Shown: in pieces, positions 27,888-36,068 of the stretch
Position numbering within the stretch: the first letter of the stretch is position 1
How the letters are laid out: every line of letters begins with the position of its first letter
Assembly: GCF_907163265.1 (NCBI RefSeq)
Contig: NZ_CAJQUM010000001.1
Location: forward strand, 1,612,001-1,676,000
DNA length: 64,000 nt
Direction: 5' to 3'
Origin: Georgfuchsia toluolica
Lineage (GTDB): Bacteria > Pseudomonadota > Gammaproteobacteria > Burkholderiales > Rhodocyclaceae
Notes under the pieces: generated by a model
The model's input: the letters and a program-made list of their open reading frames with translations, nothing else
What the model was told of the DNA's origin: nothing
Database searches by the model: none
Made by a program: the position numbers and the translations under genes

Positions 27888-28125
27888 GACACACCCCGCC
27901 ATTGGCCATCGGGATCGATATAGCGGCAAGTCCGGAGGCATTACCCATGTCTGTCTCGATCTGCTCCCAAAGGTAGAGGATCTTGCGGCCGCCGAAGGGA
28001 CGGATGTAGTGGACGCCTTCGAGCAGGACACTGTCCTTGAGCCGCTCGCGGATAGTGCGGCAGTCGTATTTGATGCGGGACGACAGTTCCTCTGTCGTTA
28101 GGTATGTCTTGTTGCTTGCTGGCAT
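27880..28125 (-). CDS. Small DNA-binding, excisionase-like protein
   Basis: An 81-aa protein with a predicted N-terminal winged-helix/MerR-like fold. The order YLTTEELSSRIKYDCRTIRERLKD, then HYIRPFGGRKILYLWEQIE, matches small excisionase or AlpA-like proteins next to integrases. A strong site (AAGGAGGGC) precedes the ATG at 28125, and the end overlaps the integrase start, so the two are co-translated. Its likely role is in recombination directionality or regulation; this is inferred from position and size. Confidence 0.65.
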   Translation of the reverse strand: MPASNKTYLTTEELSSRIKYDCRTIRERLKDSVLLEGVHYIRPFGGRKILYLWEQIETDMGNASGLAAISIPMANGGVCHG

Positions 28126-28166
28126 AATGCCCTCCTTATCACTTACCGATTAAATGAATCACTATT

Positions 28167-28180
28167 GATACATATGTATC
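28167..28180. promoter_or_regulatory. Perfect 14-bp palindrome, candidate operator
   Basis: GATACATATGTATC is perfectly self-complementary and lies in the spacer between the leftward excisionase/integrase pair and the rightward regulator gene. This is the place expected for an operator bound by the divergent regulator. Confidence 0.5.
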
Positions 28181-28236
28181 GTACGTTTAACACTCCTTTC
28201 TGTGAGTGCAAGTTTTTTTTGGGAGGAATAAGGCAA

Positions 28237-28563
28237 GTGATTCGCTTTCGGATTCAGGAATTGATGGCTGACAAGCAGTTTGCCGAGGGGCGGACCATCA
28301 CTGTCACGGAGGTTGCGGGGGCCACAGGTATCAGCAGAGTTACGCTATCCAGAATGCTTAACCAGAGGGGTTATGTGACAGGTAGCGACACGATAGATGC
28401 ACTCTGCGAGTACTTCAAATGCCCGATTGAAAAAGTAGCGGAATATATTCCGGCACCGAAAATGCCGGAGCCGCCGAAGAAATCGGTTAAGGACACAAAA
28501 TCCGCTGGAACCAGCCAGGTTAAAGGGGAGCGGCGCACACCATCCAGGTCGACCAAGCGTTAG
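28237..28563 (+). CDS. Helix-turn-helix transcriptional regulator (XRE/Cro-CI type)
   Basis: A 108-aa protein with an HTH in residues of about 20-50 (TVTEVAGATGISRVTLSRMLNQRGYVT), then CEYFKCPIEKVAEYIP, and a basic, proline-rich tail. The GTG at 28237 is chosen because GGGAGGA lies 9 bp upstream and the family begins MIRFRIQELMADK; an ATG 72 bp earlier has no good site. Divergent orientation from the integrase pair suggests it controls the element. Its moderate GC content matches the island rather than the flanking core. Confidence 0.75.
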   Translation: MIRFRIQELMADKQFAEGRTITVTEVAGATGISRVTLSRMLNQRGYVTGSDTIDALCEYFKCPIEKVAEYIPAPKMPEPPKKSVKDTKSAGTSQVKGERRTPSRSTKR

Positions 28564-28657
28564 TCGTTTTTCCTTGACTGCCAATTAACCTAGCACCGGT
28601 GCATAACGCTATGGAGAGGTCTGATTTTCTCTTCCGATATTTCCCTGCTTTTAGTAC

Positions 28658-29137
28658 TTATCCGTAAATTATATTGACGTCGAGCGGCACCTTGCAGAAG
28701 GCGATGATGGCGGCGGCAAGATGGTTGAAGGCAACGAAGCTGCGTTCGAGTTTCTCATATCGCACAAGCAGCTTGCGAAAGCGATTGAACCAGCTATGGC
28801 AGACCTCGACCACCCATCGCCGGGCCTTCTTCTTCGGGTCGCGCCGCTTGGCGTCGGCCTCCTTGCGGCGATCGACGACATGTGGAATGTAGCCGTGCGT
28901 TTTGATGGTGCCGAGGTTGTCGGCGCTGCAGTAGCCGGCATCGGCGCACAGGTGCTTGCTGCGCCTGAGCAACGGGGCCTCGCGTTTGACCATGATGGCA
29001 CCAAGTACCTCGTCGAGTCGCTTGCCGTCATTGACATTGGCCCCGGTCACGACGATCGACAAGGGGACGCCACGACCGTCTACCAGCAGATGGCGCTTGC
29101 TGCCTTTTTTTCCCCCGATCCGTCGGGTTTGGGCCAA
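28658..29137 (-). CDS. IS5-family transposase, frame B
   Basis: A C-terminal part of the transposase of about 150 aa after the slippery A7 run. It reads GGKKGSKRHLLVDGRGVPL, with the second catalytic Asp in CADAGYCS and the final Glu in VVEVCHSWFNRFRKLLVRYE, the Y-x2-R-x3-E-like signature. Fused to frame A it gives a transposase of about 287 aa with a complete DDE triad. The annotated start of the separate frame is unlikely to be used alone. Confidence 0.85.
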   Translation of the reverse strand: MAQTRRIGGKKGSKRHLLVDGRGVPLSIVVTGANVNDGKRLDEVLGAIMVKREAPLLRRSKHLCADAGYCSADNLGTIKTHGYIPHVVDRRKEADAKRRDPKKKARRWVVEVCHSWFNRFRKLLVRYEKLERSFVAFNHLAAAIIAFCKVPLDVNIIYG

Positions 29138-29519
29138 CGGCTTCCTGTGCCAAGGGGGCCTTCATCATCGCACCATCGACGCTTTGCCACCGCCAAGCGA
29201 TGCCCTCCATATCGTCGTATTCTGCCAACCCCGCTTTCCATAGCGCCTCGAAGAAGCCCGCTGCTTCCCATTCGAGGAAGCGCTTGTGGACGGCGCTCGC
29301 GCTGCCAAAACGTTCCTTGGGCAAAGCCTTCCATTGACAGCCCGTGCGTAGTACATACACGATGGCCTCGAACACCTGTCGTGCCGGCTTCGGCGGTCGT
29401 CCGGCACCCGGCTTGCGTAGGTACTTCTTATTCGGTGGGGAAGCCCGCTGCGGAATCAGCGGTTCAATCCTCTGCCAGAATGCATCCGTTACTACCCAAG
29501 ATTCGGCTCGCTTCGCCAT
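29028..29519 (-). CDS. IS5-family transposase, frame A
   Basis: A 163-aa N-terminal part of the transposase. DUF4096-type block: WVVTDAFWQRIEPLIPQ, the basic linker GAGRPPKPARQ, then YVLRTGCQWKALPKE, and the first catalytic Asp in WQSVDGAMMKAP. A run of seven A on the coding strand (29105-29111) lies just after NPTDRG and joins this frame to frame B by a net +1 (or -2) shift, probably through polymerase or ribosome slippage. The last 27 residues of frame A after the A run are not transposase-like. Confidence 0.88.
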   Translation of the reverse strand: MAKRAESWVVTDAFWQRIEPLIPQRASPPNKKYLRKPGAGRPPKPARQVFEAIVYVLRTGCQWKALPKERFGSASAVHKRFLEWEAAGFFEALWKAGLAEYDDMEGIAWRWQSVDGAMMKAPLAQEAVGPNPTDRGKKRQQAPSAGRRSWRPLVDRRDRGQCQ

Positions 29520-29638
29520 CGCCTCGCTCCTTCGCCGCGCTTACTGCGACTCGGAACGAGAGTATAACTATTTTACGGATAAGTTCTTAGCATTTGAGTT
29601 CGCAAGTCAATAGCTACAAGAACGCGGGACTAAACACC

Positions 29639-29773
29639 TAAACCAACCCGACCATGGACACCCCTCGTGCTGAGCAATTGTGCTCCCAAAGCGGCTACCG
29701 CCGACGTTCGGGACAGCGCCATGAATTCGCACAAACTCAGCCCCTTCTGGAATTGCACTCGATTCTTCGGCAT
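29639..29773 (-). pseudogene. IS1595-like transposase N-terminal fragment
   Basis: A 44-codon frame beginning MPKNRVQFQKGLSLCEFMAL, which matches the highly conserved start of IS1595-family transposases. After about 20 codons it stops resembling the family and ends at a TAG, so only a decayed tip of the gene remains. It sits between the IS5 element and the TauE/SafE gene, in a 320-bp stretch with nothing else recognisable apart from an 8-bp inverted repeat (CATTGGTA at 29840, TACCAATG at 29854). Confidence 0.65.
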
Positions 29774-29908
29774 CAATTATCTCCTTGTTTATTCAAGCAA
29801 TGCCACTTTGCTACACCTACTGACTCACTAGCTGAGCCTCATTGGTAATCAGGTACCAATGCTTATGGCAGGCGCGTATTCAGCTTATGAAATGTGCAAT
29901 ATCCGATT

Positions 29909-30739
29909 TCAGAATCTGGCTAACGCATGTACCATCATTGACATTGAAACGGCCAGAACAAGTAGGGAGAAACCTTTTTGCAACTTGTGGTCCGCAATAT
30001 ATGGGGCTGCCACGCGCCCCAAGGCCATGCCGCTTACGGTGCCTGCAACGAACGGAAGAGCTACTTCAAGAGGTAACGATCTTCCCTCCATCAGTCCGCT
30101 TACAACAGTTCCCGTACTGATCAGGGCTATTGCCATGAGCGAGGTTGCGATTGCCGAGTGTATTGAAAGTGGAGTCGTGGCACGCAATGCCGGCACGATC
30201 ACAAACCCTCCTCCTACGCCAAGGAGACCTGAAAGAAACCCTGTCGCAGTGCCGACCAAACCAAGAAGGCAGAGAGTTCCCCAATTCCAGATCAGCCGAC
30301 CGCTAAGTGGATTTAGTTTGCAGATTTTCCCGGAACACGGTTCACCTTCTCCATCCACAGTGGCCCTTACGATAGTTGCCTCCTTTGAGGCAATTACCGC
30401 AGAGCGAAACATGCGGATGGCAACAATCCCGAGCACTATGGAAAAAATAATGATCAGCATTGATGGTTGCAAAGTGTTCGCCACTCTGATTCCGAACGGC
30501 GCAACCATTACACCTATAACAGCTATAAAAGTCGCGGTACGGTAGCGCACGTAGCTGTGGCGCCATGCCATCAATGCGCCAACTGCCGCTGCAACAGCCA
30601 CTGCCAGAAGTGAAACCGTGGCTGCCTGTGTAATAGGCCAATCAAGACCAGCCATGAGCAACGGTACGGCAAGGATAGACCCGCCCGCACCAGTCAGGCC
30701 CAATATAAAACCAATGACCGTCCCAATCAAAATGCTCAT
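29909..30739 (-). CDS. TauE/SafE (DUF81) family permease
   Basis: A 276-aa inner-membrane protein with about eight hydrophobic segments in two repeats. The paired glycine-rich motifs GFILGLTGAGGSILAVPLLM (residues 10-29) and GFLSGLLGVGGGFVIVPAL (about 167-185) define the TauE/SafE family, whose members are thought to export sulfite, sulfoacetate or related anions. A cysteine-containing loop (PCSGKICK) lies in the middle. Substrate is unknown here. Base composition and position beside the IS elements suggest acquisition with the island. Its start codon abuts a perfect 17-bp inverted repeat. Confidence 0.87.
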   Translation of the reverse strand: MSILIGTVIGFILGLTGAGGSILAVPLLMAGLDWPITQAATVSLLAVAVAAAVGALMAWRHSYVRYRTATFIAVIGVMVAPFGIRVANTLQPSMLIIIFSIVLGIVAIRMFRSAVIASKEATIVRATVDGEGEPCSGKICKLNPLSGRLIWNWGTLCLLGLVGTATGFLSGLLGVGGGFVIVPALRATTPLSIHSAIATSLMAIALISTGTVVSGLMEGRSLPLEVALPFVAGTVSGMALGRVAAPYIADHKLQKGFSLLVLAVSMSMMVHALARF

Positions 30740-30740
30740 A

Positions 30741-30757
30741 TGATCAAGCCTTGATCA
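30741..30757. promoter_or_regulatory. Perfect inverted repeat abutting the TauE/SafE start
   Basis: TGATCAAG-C-CTTGATCA, 8-bp arms with one central base, one base before the ATG at 30739, followed upstream by a further ATTGATC. It covers the place of the ribosome-binding site. It could be a repressor operator or an RNA hairpin that controls translation. Confidence 0.5.
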
Positions 30758-31033
30758 TTGATCGAGAAAACACCATTGAATCGCCCCGGTTTCAGTTGAC
30801 ACTATCGAGCCTGTTTCTTTCGCAGTAATCTGGATCCGGAAGGATAAATGACAACGGCAATGCGGCAACGGGCGCAGATGAATCAACATTTACCAAGACC
30901 TGTAGTTGGCGCCTAATTTTGAGAGGACCGGGAAAAGGTGTTGATGCGTCAATTCATTTGAGCATCAGCATCCGATTGACATAATCACGGACGCATGCGC
31001 TGCATCAGGCCGGTAGGCAGAAGTCTTTGCGCA

Positions 31034-33520
31034 TCACTGATGCGCTCGAGCGCGCTGGCCAACAAATAACTCTCCAGGGTCTGTTGCCAAATATTGGTTC
31101 TTGGCTCCCGCCTGCTGTGGCGTCTTGAGCAAAAAATGCGACAAGGCCGGGATCAGGATCAGCGCGCCGATCATGTTCCAGATGAACATGAAGGTAAGAA
31201 GTATGCCCATGTCGGCCTGGAACTTGATTGGAGAGAAAATCCAGGTCACTACGCCGGCGGCGAGCGTAAAGCCCACCAGCGCCACCACCTTGCCGGTGAA
31301 TTCGATTGAACGCTTGCAAGCTACCGCCAGCGATGCACCGAGACGCTGCTGCGCCAGCTGGATGCTGAGCAGGTATAGCGCGTAATCGACCCCGATGCCG
31401 ACTCCGAGCGCGATCACCGGCAGCGTGGCAACCTTGACGCCGATTCCGAGAATCACCATCAGCGCTTCGCACAGGATGGAGGTCATCACCAGCGGCACCA
31501 CCGCCACCACCACGGCGCGCCAGTTGTGGAAGGTGATGAAGCACAGCGCGATTACAGCTGCATAAACATAGATCAACATGGTGCGATTGGCCTCACGCAC
31601 CACGATGTTGGTGGCAGCCTCGATACCGGAGCTACCTGCTGCCAACAGGAACTGGCGCTCCGGCGTGCTGTGTTCCTCAGCAAAGCGGTGCGTAACCGCC
31701 ACCAGGCTGTCCAGGGTTTCCGCACGATGATCGGTCAGATACGCTATCACGGGCATCAGCGAGCAATCGTTGTTAAACAGGTCGGGATTGTTCACGGAGG
31801 CCTGCTGGGCGCCATAGTTCAGCACATCCTGGTTGCGCGCCAGCGTCAGCCACTTCGGGCTGCCCTCGTAGGAACCCGCGGTAATCTGGCGGATGGCGTT
31901 GCCAAGGAATACCGTGGTCTGAACGCTGGGCAGCTGCTGCATTTCCCAAGCCAGGCGATCGGCTTCGATCAGGGTCGGGTACTTGAGGCAACCTTCCGCC
32001 TCTGTCTTGATCATGACAGCGAACTGATCGCTGGAGAGCGAGTAATGCCCGGTGATGTAGGTGTTGTCACGGTTGTATCGCGAGTCTGCGCGCAACTCCG
32101 GTGCGCCGGGTTCGAGATCGCCGATGGCGAGACGCTGGCTGACAATGAATGCGGCCAGCATGAGCAGGGCGGAAATTGCCAGCGCCCCGATGGCCCAGCG
32201 GCGTTCGGTAAAACGCTCAATCCAGTTCCACAGAGTGCTGCCTCCGCCCAGTTGCGGCGTGCCTTTGACGCTTAGTGCGCGCTTGGCGGCCCGTTCACTG
32301 ACGCCGGTATAGGACAGCAAAACGGGTAGCAGGATCAGATTGGTGAAGATCAACATGGTGACGCCAATGCTGGCGGTCAGCGCCAGGTCCTTGATCACCG
32401 GAATATCGATCACCATCAGTACCGCAAAACTGACGGCATCAGCAATCAGGGCCGTGATGCCAGCCAGGAACAGGCGGCGGAAGGTGTAGCGCGCGGCGAC
32501 AAGCCGATGCATACCGCGCCCGACGTCCTGCATGATGCCGTTCATCTTCTGCGCGCCATGCGAAACGCCGATGGCGAAGATCAGAAAGGGCACCAGTATG
32601 GAAAATGGATCCAGTTCGAAACCCAGCCAAGCAATACTGCCGAGTTGCCACACCACTGCCGCAGTAGAGCATAGTATGACAAGTACTGTGCTGCGCACAC
32701 AGCGGGTATAGAAGTAAATCATTAGCACAGCGACCAAGACGGCGAAACCAAAGTAACTGATGACCTGAGCTAGCCCGTCGATCAGGTCGCCGACCAACTT
32801 GGCGAAGCCGATGATGCGCACCCGAATGCCGCTGTTGGCAGAAATGCCTTCGTAGTGAGTGCGCAGCTTTTCCTCTAGCACACGTGATAGCGCGCGATAG
32901 TTGATCGGCCGCCCGGTGGATGGATCCTTGTCCAGCAGCGGTACAACTATCATGCTCGACTTGAAATCGGTACCAACGAAGCGTCCGACCACCCCGGCGC
33001 GGCTGATGTTGAGCCGCAACTTTTCAGTGGCCTGGGGCGATCCGTCGTAGTTGTCTGGCATTACCGACCCGCCCTGGAACCCTTCTTCGGTAACCTCCGT
33101 CCAGCGCATGGACGGGGTCCATAGCGACTTCACCCATGCACGGTCGACACCGGGTGTCAGGAACACCTCGTCGTTGATCTTTTTCAGCGCCTCCTGGTAG
33201 GCTGGATCGAATATATCGCCCTTGCTGTTTTCGACCACAATGCGCAAAACATTACCCAGGCCGCGCAGACTTTCGCGGTTGTCCAGATAGTTCCTGATGT
33301 AGGGATGACTGCGCGGGATCATCTTGTCAAAACTTGCATTCAGGGTCAGCTTGGTGAACGCCGCCCAGGCCATGACCACGGTGAGGAGTGCGCAAACCAT
33401 GACCACCACAATCCGGTTGTTGAAAATCAGACGTTCTAGCCTGATTCCCGAGTGGACATCGAAATCAGCCAAGGTTACTGGCGCATTGGTGTGATCGGGG
33501 GAGTTGGCATCTGCAATCAT
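31034..33520 (-). CDS. RND superfamily (MMPL/HAE3-type) transporter
   Basis: An 828-aa inner-membrane transporter of the MMPL branch of RND pumps, whose members move lipids and other hydrophobic compounds. There are two halves, each with one transmembrane helix, a large periplasmic loop and a five-helix bundle. The first helix is near residues 35-55 (VVVMVCALLTVVMAWAAF). The first bundle is about 235-420 and holds FLIFAIGVSHGAQKMNGIM. The second loop is about 470-640 and the second bundle follows, with VIALGVGIGVDYALYLLSIQL. It is the last gene of a DUF1302, DUF1329, YCF48-like, RND cassette, 15 bp after the YCF48-like gene. No membrane-fusion protein is adjacent, so it may work with the two periplasmic partners. 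Confidence 0.92.
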   Translation of the reverse strand: MIADANSPDHTNAPVTLADFDVHSGIRLERLIFNNRIVVVMVCALLTVVMAWAAFTKLTLNASFDKMIPRSHPYIRNYLDNRESLRGLGNVLRIVVENSKGDIFDPAYQEALKKINDEVFLTPGVDRAWVKSLWTPSMRWTEVTEEGFQGGSVMPDNYDGSPQATEKLRLNISRAGVVGRFVGTDFKSSMIVVPLLDKDPSTGRPINYRALSRVLEEKLRTHYEGISANSGIRVRIIGFAKLVGDLIDGLAQVISYFGFAVLVAVLMIYFYTRCVRSTVLVILCSTAAVVWQLGSIAWLGFELDPFSILVPFLIFAIGVSHGAQKMNGIMQDVGRGMHRLVAARYTFRRLFLAGITALIADAVSFAVLMVIDIPVIKDLALTASIGVTMLIFTNLILLPVLLSYTGVSERAAKRALSVKGTPQLGGGSTLWNWIERFTERRWAIGALAISALLMLAAFIVSQRLAIGDLEPGAPELRADSRYNRDNTYITGHYSLSSDQFAVMIKTEAEGCLKYPTLIEADRLAWEMQQLPSVQTTVFLGNAIRQITAGSYEGSPKWLTLARNQDVLNYGAQQASVNNPDLFNNDCSLMPVIAYLTDHRAETLDSLVAVTHRFAEEHSTPERQFLLAAGSSGIEAATNIVVREANRTMLIYVYAAVIALCFITFHNWRAVVVAVVPLVMTSILCEALMVILGIGVKVATLPVIALGVGIGVDYALYLLSIQLAQQRLGASLAVACKRSIEFTGKVVALVGFTLAAGVVTWIFSPIKFQADMGILLTFMFIWNMIGALILIPALSHFLLKTPQQAGAKNQYLATDPGELFVGQRARAHQ

Positions 33521-33535
33521 GTCAGGACTCTCAGA

Positions 33536-34615
33536 TTAGCGCAAAGAATGGCGTTGGATGCCACGTGGACCGGCGACCAGAACAACGTCATTACCGATAC
33601 CGATTACTGCTGCGGCCGGGACCATATGCTCCAGCTTGGCGGCAACGAAACTTTCGCCCATATGCTGCCCCAGCAGGAGCTGACCGGACTGGCTGGCCAG
33701 CAAGAGCGTGTCTCCATTCAACGGGGTGCCGGCGGTGATGCCGTCCTGAAATGGCGTCTCGACTTTAAACCAATTTGCGCCCCCATCGGTACTGCGGAAT
33801 GCATTGCCGCGCAGGCCGAAAGCCACCAGCGCCGTGGCATTGCCGACGATGCCAAAAAAAGTGCCCTTGTAGGGGGTGGTCAGGTTGCGGAAGCGATTGT
33901 CGTCGGGCGCCAGTTTGAGCAGCAGTCCCTGCTCCCCGGCGAGATAAACATCGGCGCCAATGCCGCGTACAGCGTAAAAATGCAGGCGTTTCGGATTGTC
34001 GGTGGCGTGGTACCACGGCACCCAGGTCTTGCCACCATCCTCGGTGCGGAAGATCAGATTGAAGGTTCCTACCGCAAATCCGTTTCGCTCATCTGCGAAC
34101 CAGACATCGAGCAGAGAGTTCTCCGGTCCCTGATCGGCGACGCGGGCGATGTCGTCGAGCATGCGTTGCGTATCGGCAGGTGTGCCCAGTTCACCCTTGC
34201 CGGCCAGCGCGGTATAGTACGTACGCATCATGTCGCCGATGCGGCGGCCATCGAGTTGCAGGGTCCAGGTCAGGCCAGCGTCGGCGCTATGCAGTATCAC
34301 TCCGTCATGTCCAACGACCCAGCCGAGCTTGGGTGTCGGGAAACTGACCGCCAGCAGGTCTGAACTAACCGGAACCTTCGCTTGTTTCCATGTGCTGCCT
34401 GCGTCGTCCGAATAGACGATGTGGCCACGTTGACCAATGGCAACGATGCGGTCGCCAGCCTTGGCAAGGCCATTGAGCAATGAATGCGCTGCAAGGGGGC
34501 TCAGGCTGGCCGGAGTATCGAGCACGTCGCGGAACCCTGCGGCAAAGACAGGTGTTGCCGTCGCCAGCCACATGACGGCCACCAGAACGGAAGTGAAGAT
34601 GGAACGGAAGCGCAT
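33536..34615 (-). CDS. YCF48/BNR-repeat exported protein
   Basis: A 359-aa protein with a cleavable signal peptide (about residues 1-26, ending ATPVFA-AGF). It is then built of beta-propeller BNR/YCF48-like blades, seen as repeated Asp-box-like motifs SDDAGSTWKQ, SADAGLTWT, TEDGGKTWVPW and STDGGANWFKV. In plants and cyanobacteria YCF48 (Hcf136) assists photosystem II assembly, but proteins like this one in heterotrophs accompany RND and DUF1302/1329 genes and may act as a periplasmic assembly factor or adaptor. It is co-oriented with its neighbours; a hairpin with a T-rich tail separates it from DUF1329. Confidence 0.85.
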   Translation of the reverse strand: MRFRSIFTSVLVAVMWLATATPVFAAGFRDVLDTPASLSPLAAHSLLNGLAKAGDRIVAIGQRGHIVYSDDAGSTWKQAKVPVSSDLLAVSFPTPKLGWVVGHDGVILHSADAGLTWTLQLDGRRIGDMMRTYYTALAGKGELGTPADTQRMLDDIARVADQGPENSLLDVWFADERNGFAVGTFNLIFRTEDGGKTWVPWYHATDNPKRLHFYAVRGIGADVYLAGEQGLLLKLAPDDNRFRNLTTPYKGTFFGIVGNATALVAFGLRGNAFRSTDGGANWFKVETPFQDGITAGTPLNGDTLLLASQSGQLLLGQHMGESFVAAKLEHMVPAAAVIGIGNDVVLVAGPRGIQRHSLR

Positions 34616-34647
34616 GGACGCAGGTGCCTGTAGGAGTTAGAAAGAAG

Positions 34648-34688
34648 ACAGCCGGGAGGGCGTACCTGAGGGTCTCGCTCCCGGCTGT
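34648..34688 (-). terminator. Strong hairpin with T-rich tail between DUF1329 and YCF48-like genes
   Basis: Arms ACAGCCGGGAG (34648-34658) and CTCCCGGCTGT (34678-34688) pair perfectly over 11 bp with a 19-base loop. On the minus strand the hairpin is followed by CTTCTTTCT. It can act as a partial terminator that lowers expression of the YCF48-like and RND genes relative to the two envelope genes upstream, or as an RNA processing site. Confidence 0.65.
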
Positions 34689-34701
34689 TCAGCTAGTCCA
34701 A

Positions 34702-36054
34702 TCAGCGGAGCCCCCCCCCCGCGAGAGAGTCCGGAGTCCAGTCGCTAAGCGGCAGCGGCTTGGTATAGCGCAGGCCGCCGGTCTCGGCGGTAAAGCCCGT
34801 CAACGAATACGAACCGGAGATCAGGTCGTAGATGCTGTGCATATCGGACCACGGAGCTGGAACCTCATAGCTCGGCGTAGCGTAGGCAAAACCCGAGCGG
34901 AACAACTGCCCGCGAGCGTCGTACTGATCGCTGGCGATGGCCGCCCAACTGTCCTCGTCGAGATAGAACACGCGCTTGCTATATACATGACGCTTGCCTT
35001 CGCGCAGTGTCGCTTCGACCACCCAGACGCGATGCAGTTCCCAGCGCACCAGATCCGGATTCAGGTGATTGGGCTTGGCGAGATCGGCACTGGTCGAAAA
35101 ATAGGCCATGCGATAGTCATTGTATGGAACATACATCTCCTTCTTGCCCATCAGCTTGAAGTTGAAGCGATCCATCGAACCGTTGAAGAGGAATATTTCG
35201 TCGAAAGTGCTGGCGCCACCCGTACCCGGGTTTGGCGTATCGAAAGCCAGATCCGGAGCAACCCTGACCCGGCGCTGGCCGGGCAGATACTGCCAAGCGC
35301 GACGATCCTTCTCGGCGAAGTTCAGCGGATCAATCCACAGGATGGCCTCGCCAGCCCGGCGCGCCGGGCCCGTGTAGTTGATGCGCTGCTTATAGTAGAT
35401 GCCAGTCTCGGTCGTAGCCATGTTCCAGTAGGGATATTCCTGGACAATGGTGCCCTTGGTTGACAACGCCGCCCTGCCCGAAGCGTCGACGTTCCAGTTA
35501 CTGTAGTTCACCTCGTAGGCGACGCCATTGAAGCGCAGCAGGTGGTTCCACATTGCCTCGAAGCCGTCCTTTGGTATCGGGAAAGGGAAACCGGCATGAC
35601 AGCCTTCCATCGACCGCCCCCCATTGGTGGTCTTGGCGGTCACCGCGCATTTCACCGTGTTATCGGTAACGAACTTCGGGAAGGCTACGCTGCGATGGGT
35701 CGGATACACTTCAAGGCGATAGCTTGGATATTTGGTGAGCAGCGCCTTGGCTCCCTCAGTCAACCTGGCCACATAGGAGGCCATATTTTTCCTGTCGATC
35801 ACCAGCACCGGCTTTTCGTTGGCAAAAGGATCGGGGCGCAGACCGGCACCTTCCTTGAAGCCGGCAGGCACCGTGATATTGCCACCGGTGTAGGCAGGAA
35901 TGGAGCCATCCTTGCTGGCGCCCTTCTCGGCTCCAATGGCAGTCAGGGTAGTCCCAAGCTGTTTCGCTTCGTCAGCCGAAACAGCCGCCTGGGCAAGACC
36001 ACCACTTAACGCTGTTGTCAGCATTAGGGCAATAACCGTTTTTTTAATATTCAT
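34702..36054 (-). CDS. DUF1329 family exported protein
   Basis: A 450-aa protein with a signal peptide (residues 1-23, ending GLAQAA). The DUF1329 core shows TAIGAEKGASKDGSIPAYTGG near residue 37, then YPTHRSVAFP, and PNTGTGGASTFDEIFLFNGSMDRF. Members resemble periplasmic lipoprotein-carrier-like proteins and are usually encoded beside DUF1302. A run of ten G on the coding strand (34711-34720) lies five codons from the end; slippage there would only alter the last residues SLAGGGLR. It follows the DUF1302 gene by 14 bp. Confidence 0.9.
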   Translation of the reverse strand: MNIKKTVIALMLTTALSGGLAQAAVSADEAKQLGTTLTAIGAEKGASKDGSIPAYTGGNITVPAGFKEGAGLRPDPFANEKPVLVIDRKNMASYVARLTEGAKALLTKYPSYRLEVYPTHRSVAFPKFVTDNTVKCAVTAKTTNGGRSMEGCHAGFPFPIPKDGFEAMWNHLLRFNGVAYEVNYSNWNVDASGRAALSTKGTIVQEYPYWNMATTETGIYYKQRINYTGPARRAGEAILWIDPLNFAEKDRRAWQYLPGQRRVRVAPDLAFDTPNPGTGGASTFDEIFLFNGSMDRFNFKLMGKKEMYVPYNDYRMAYFSTSADLAKPNHLNPDLVRWELHRVWVVEATLREGKRHVYSKRVFYLDEDSWAAIASDQYDARGQLFRSGFAYATPSYEVPAPWSDMHSIYDLISGSYSLTGFTAETGGLRYTKPLPLSDWTPDSLAGGGLR

Positions 36055-36068
36055 TTGTTATCTCCTCC

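Larger units (their letters stand above)
28654..29587 (-). mobile_element. Complete IS5-family insertion sequence
   Basis: A 934-bp element with near-perfect ends: GTACTTATCCGTAAATT at the left and GAACTTATCCGTAAAAT (complement of the right end). It is flanked by the direct repeat TTA (28651-28653 and 29588-29590), a TNA target as in the IS1031-like and IS427-like groups of IS5. It carries two overlapping frames that together encode a DDE transposase. Intact ends and duplication suggest a recent insertion. Confidence 0.9.

Noticed and set aside
34711-34720. C10 run near the DUF1329 stop as a fifth C-run/G-run operator
   Set aside because: It has no opposing G run and lies in coding sequence with no promoter-like hexamer at the expected distance.
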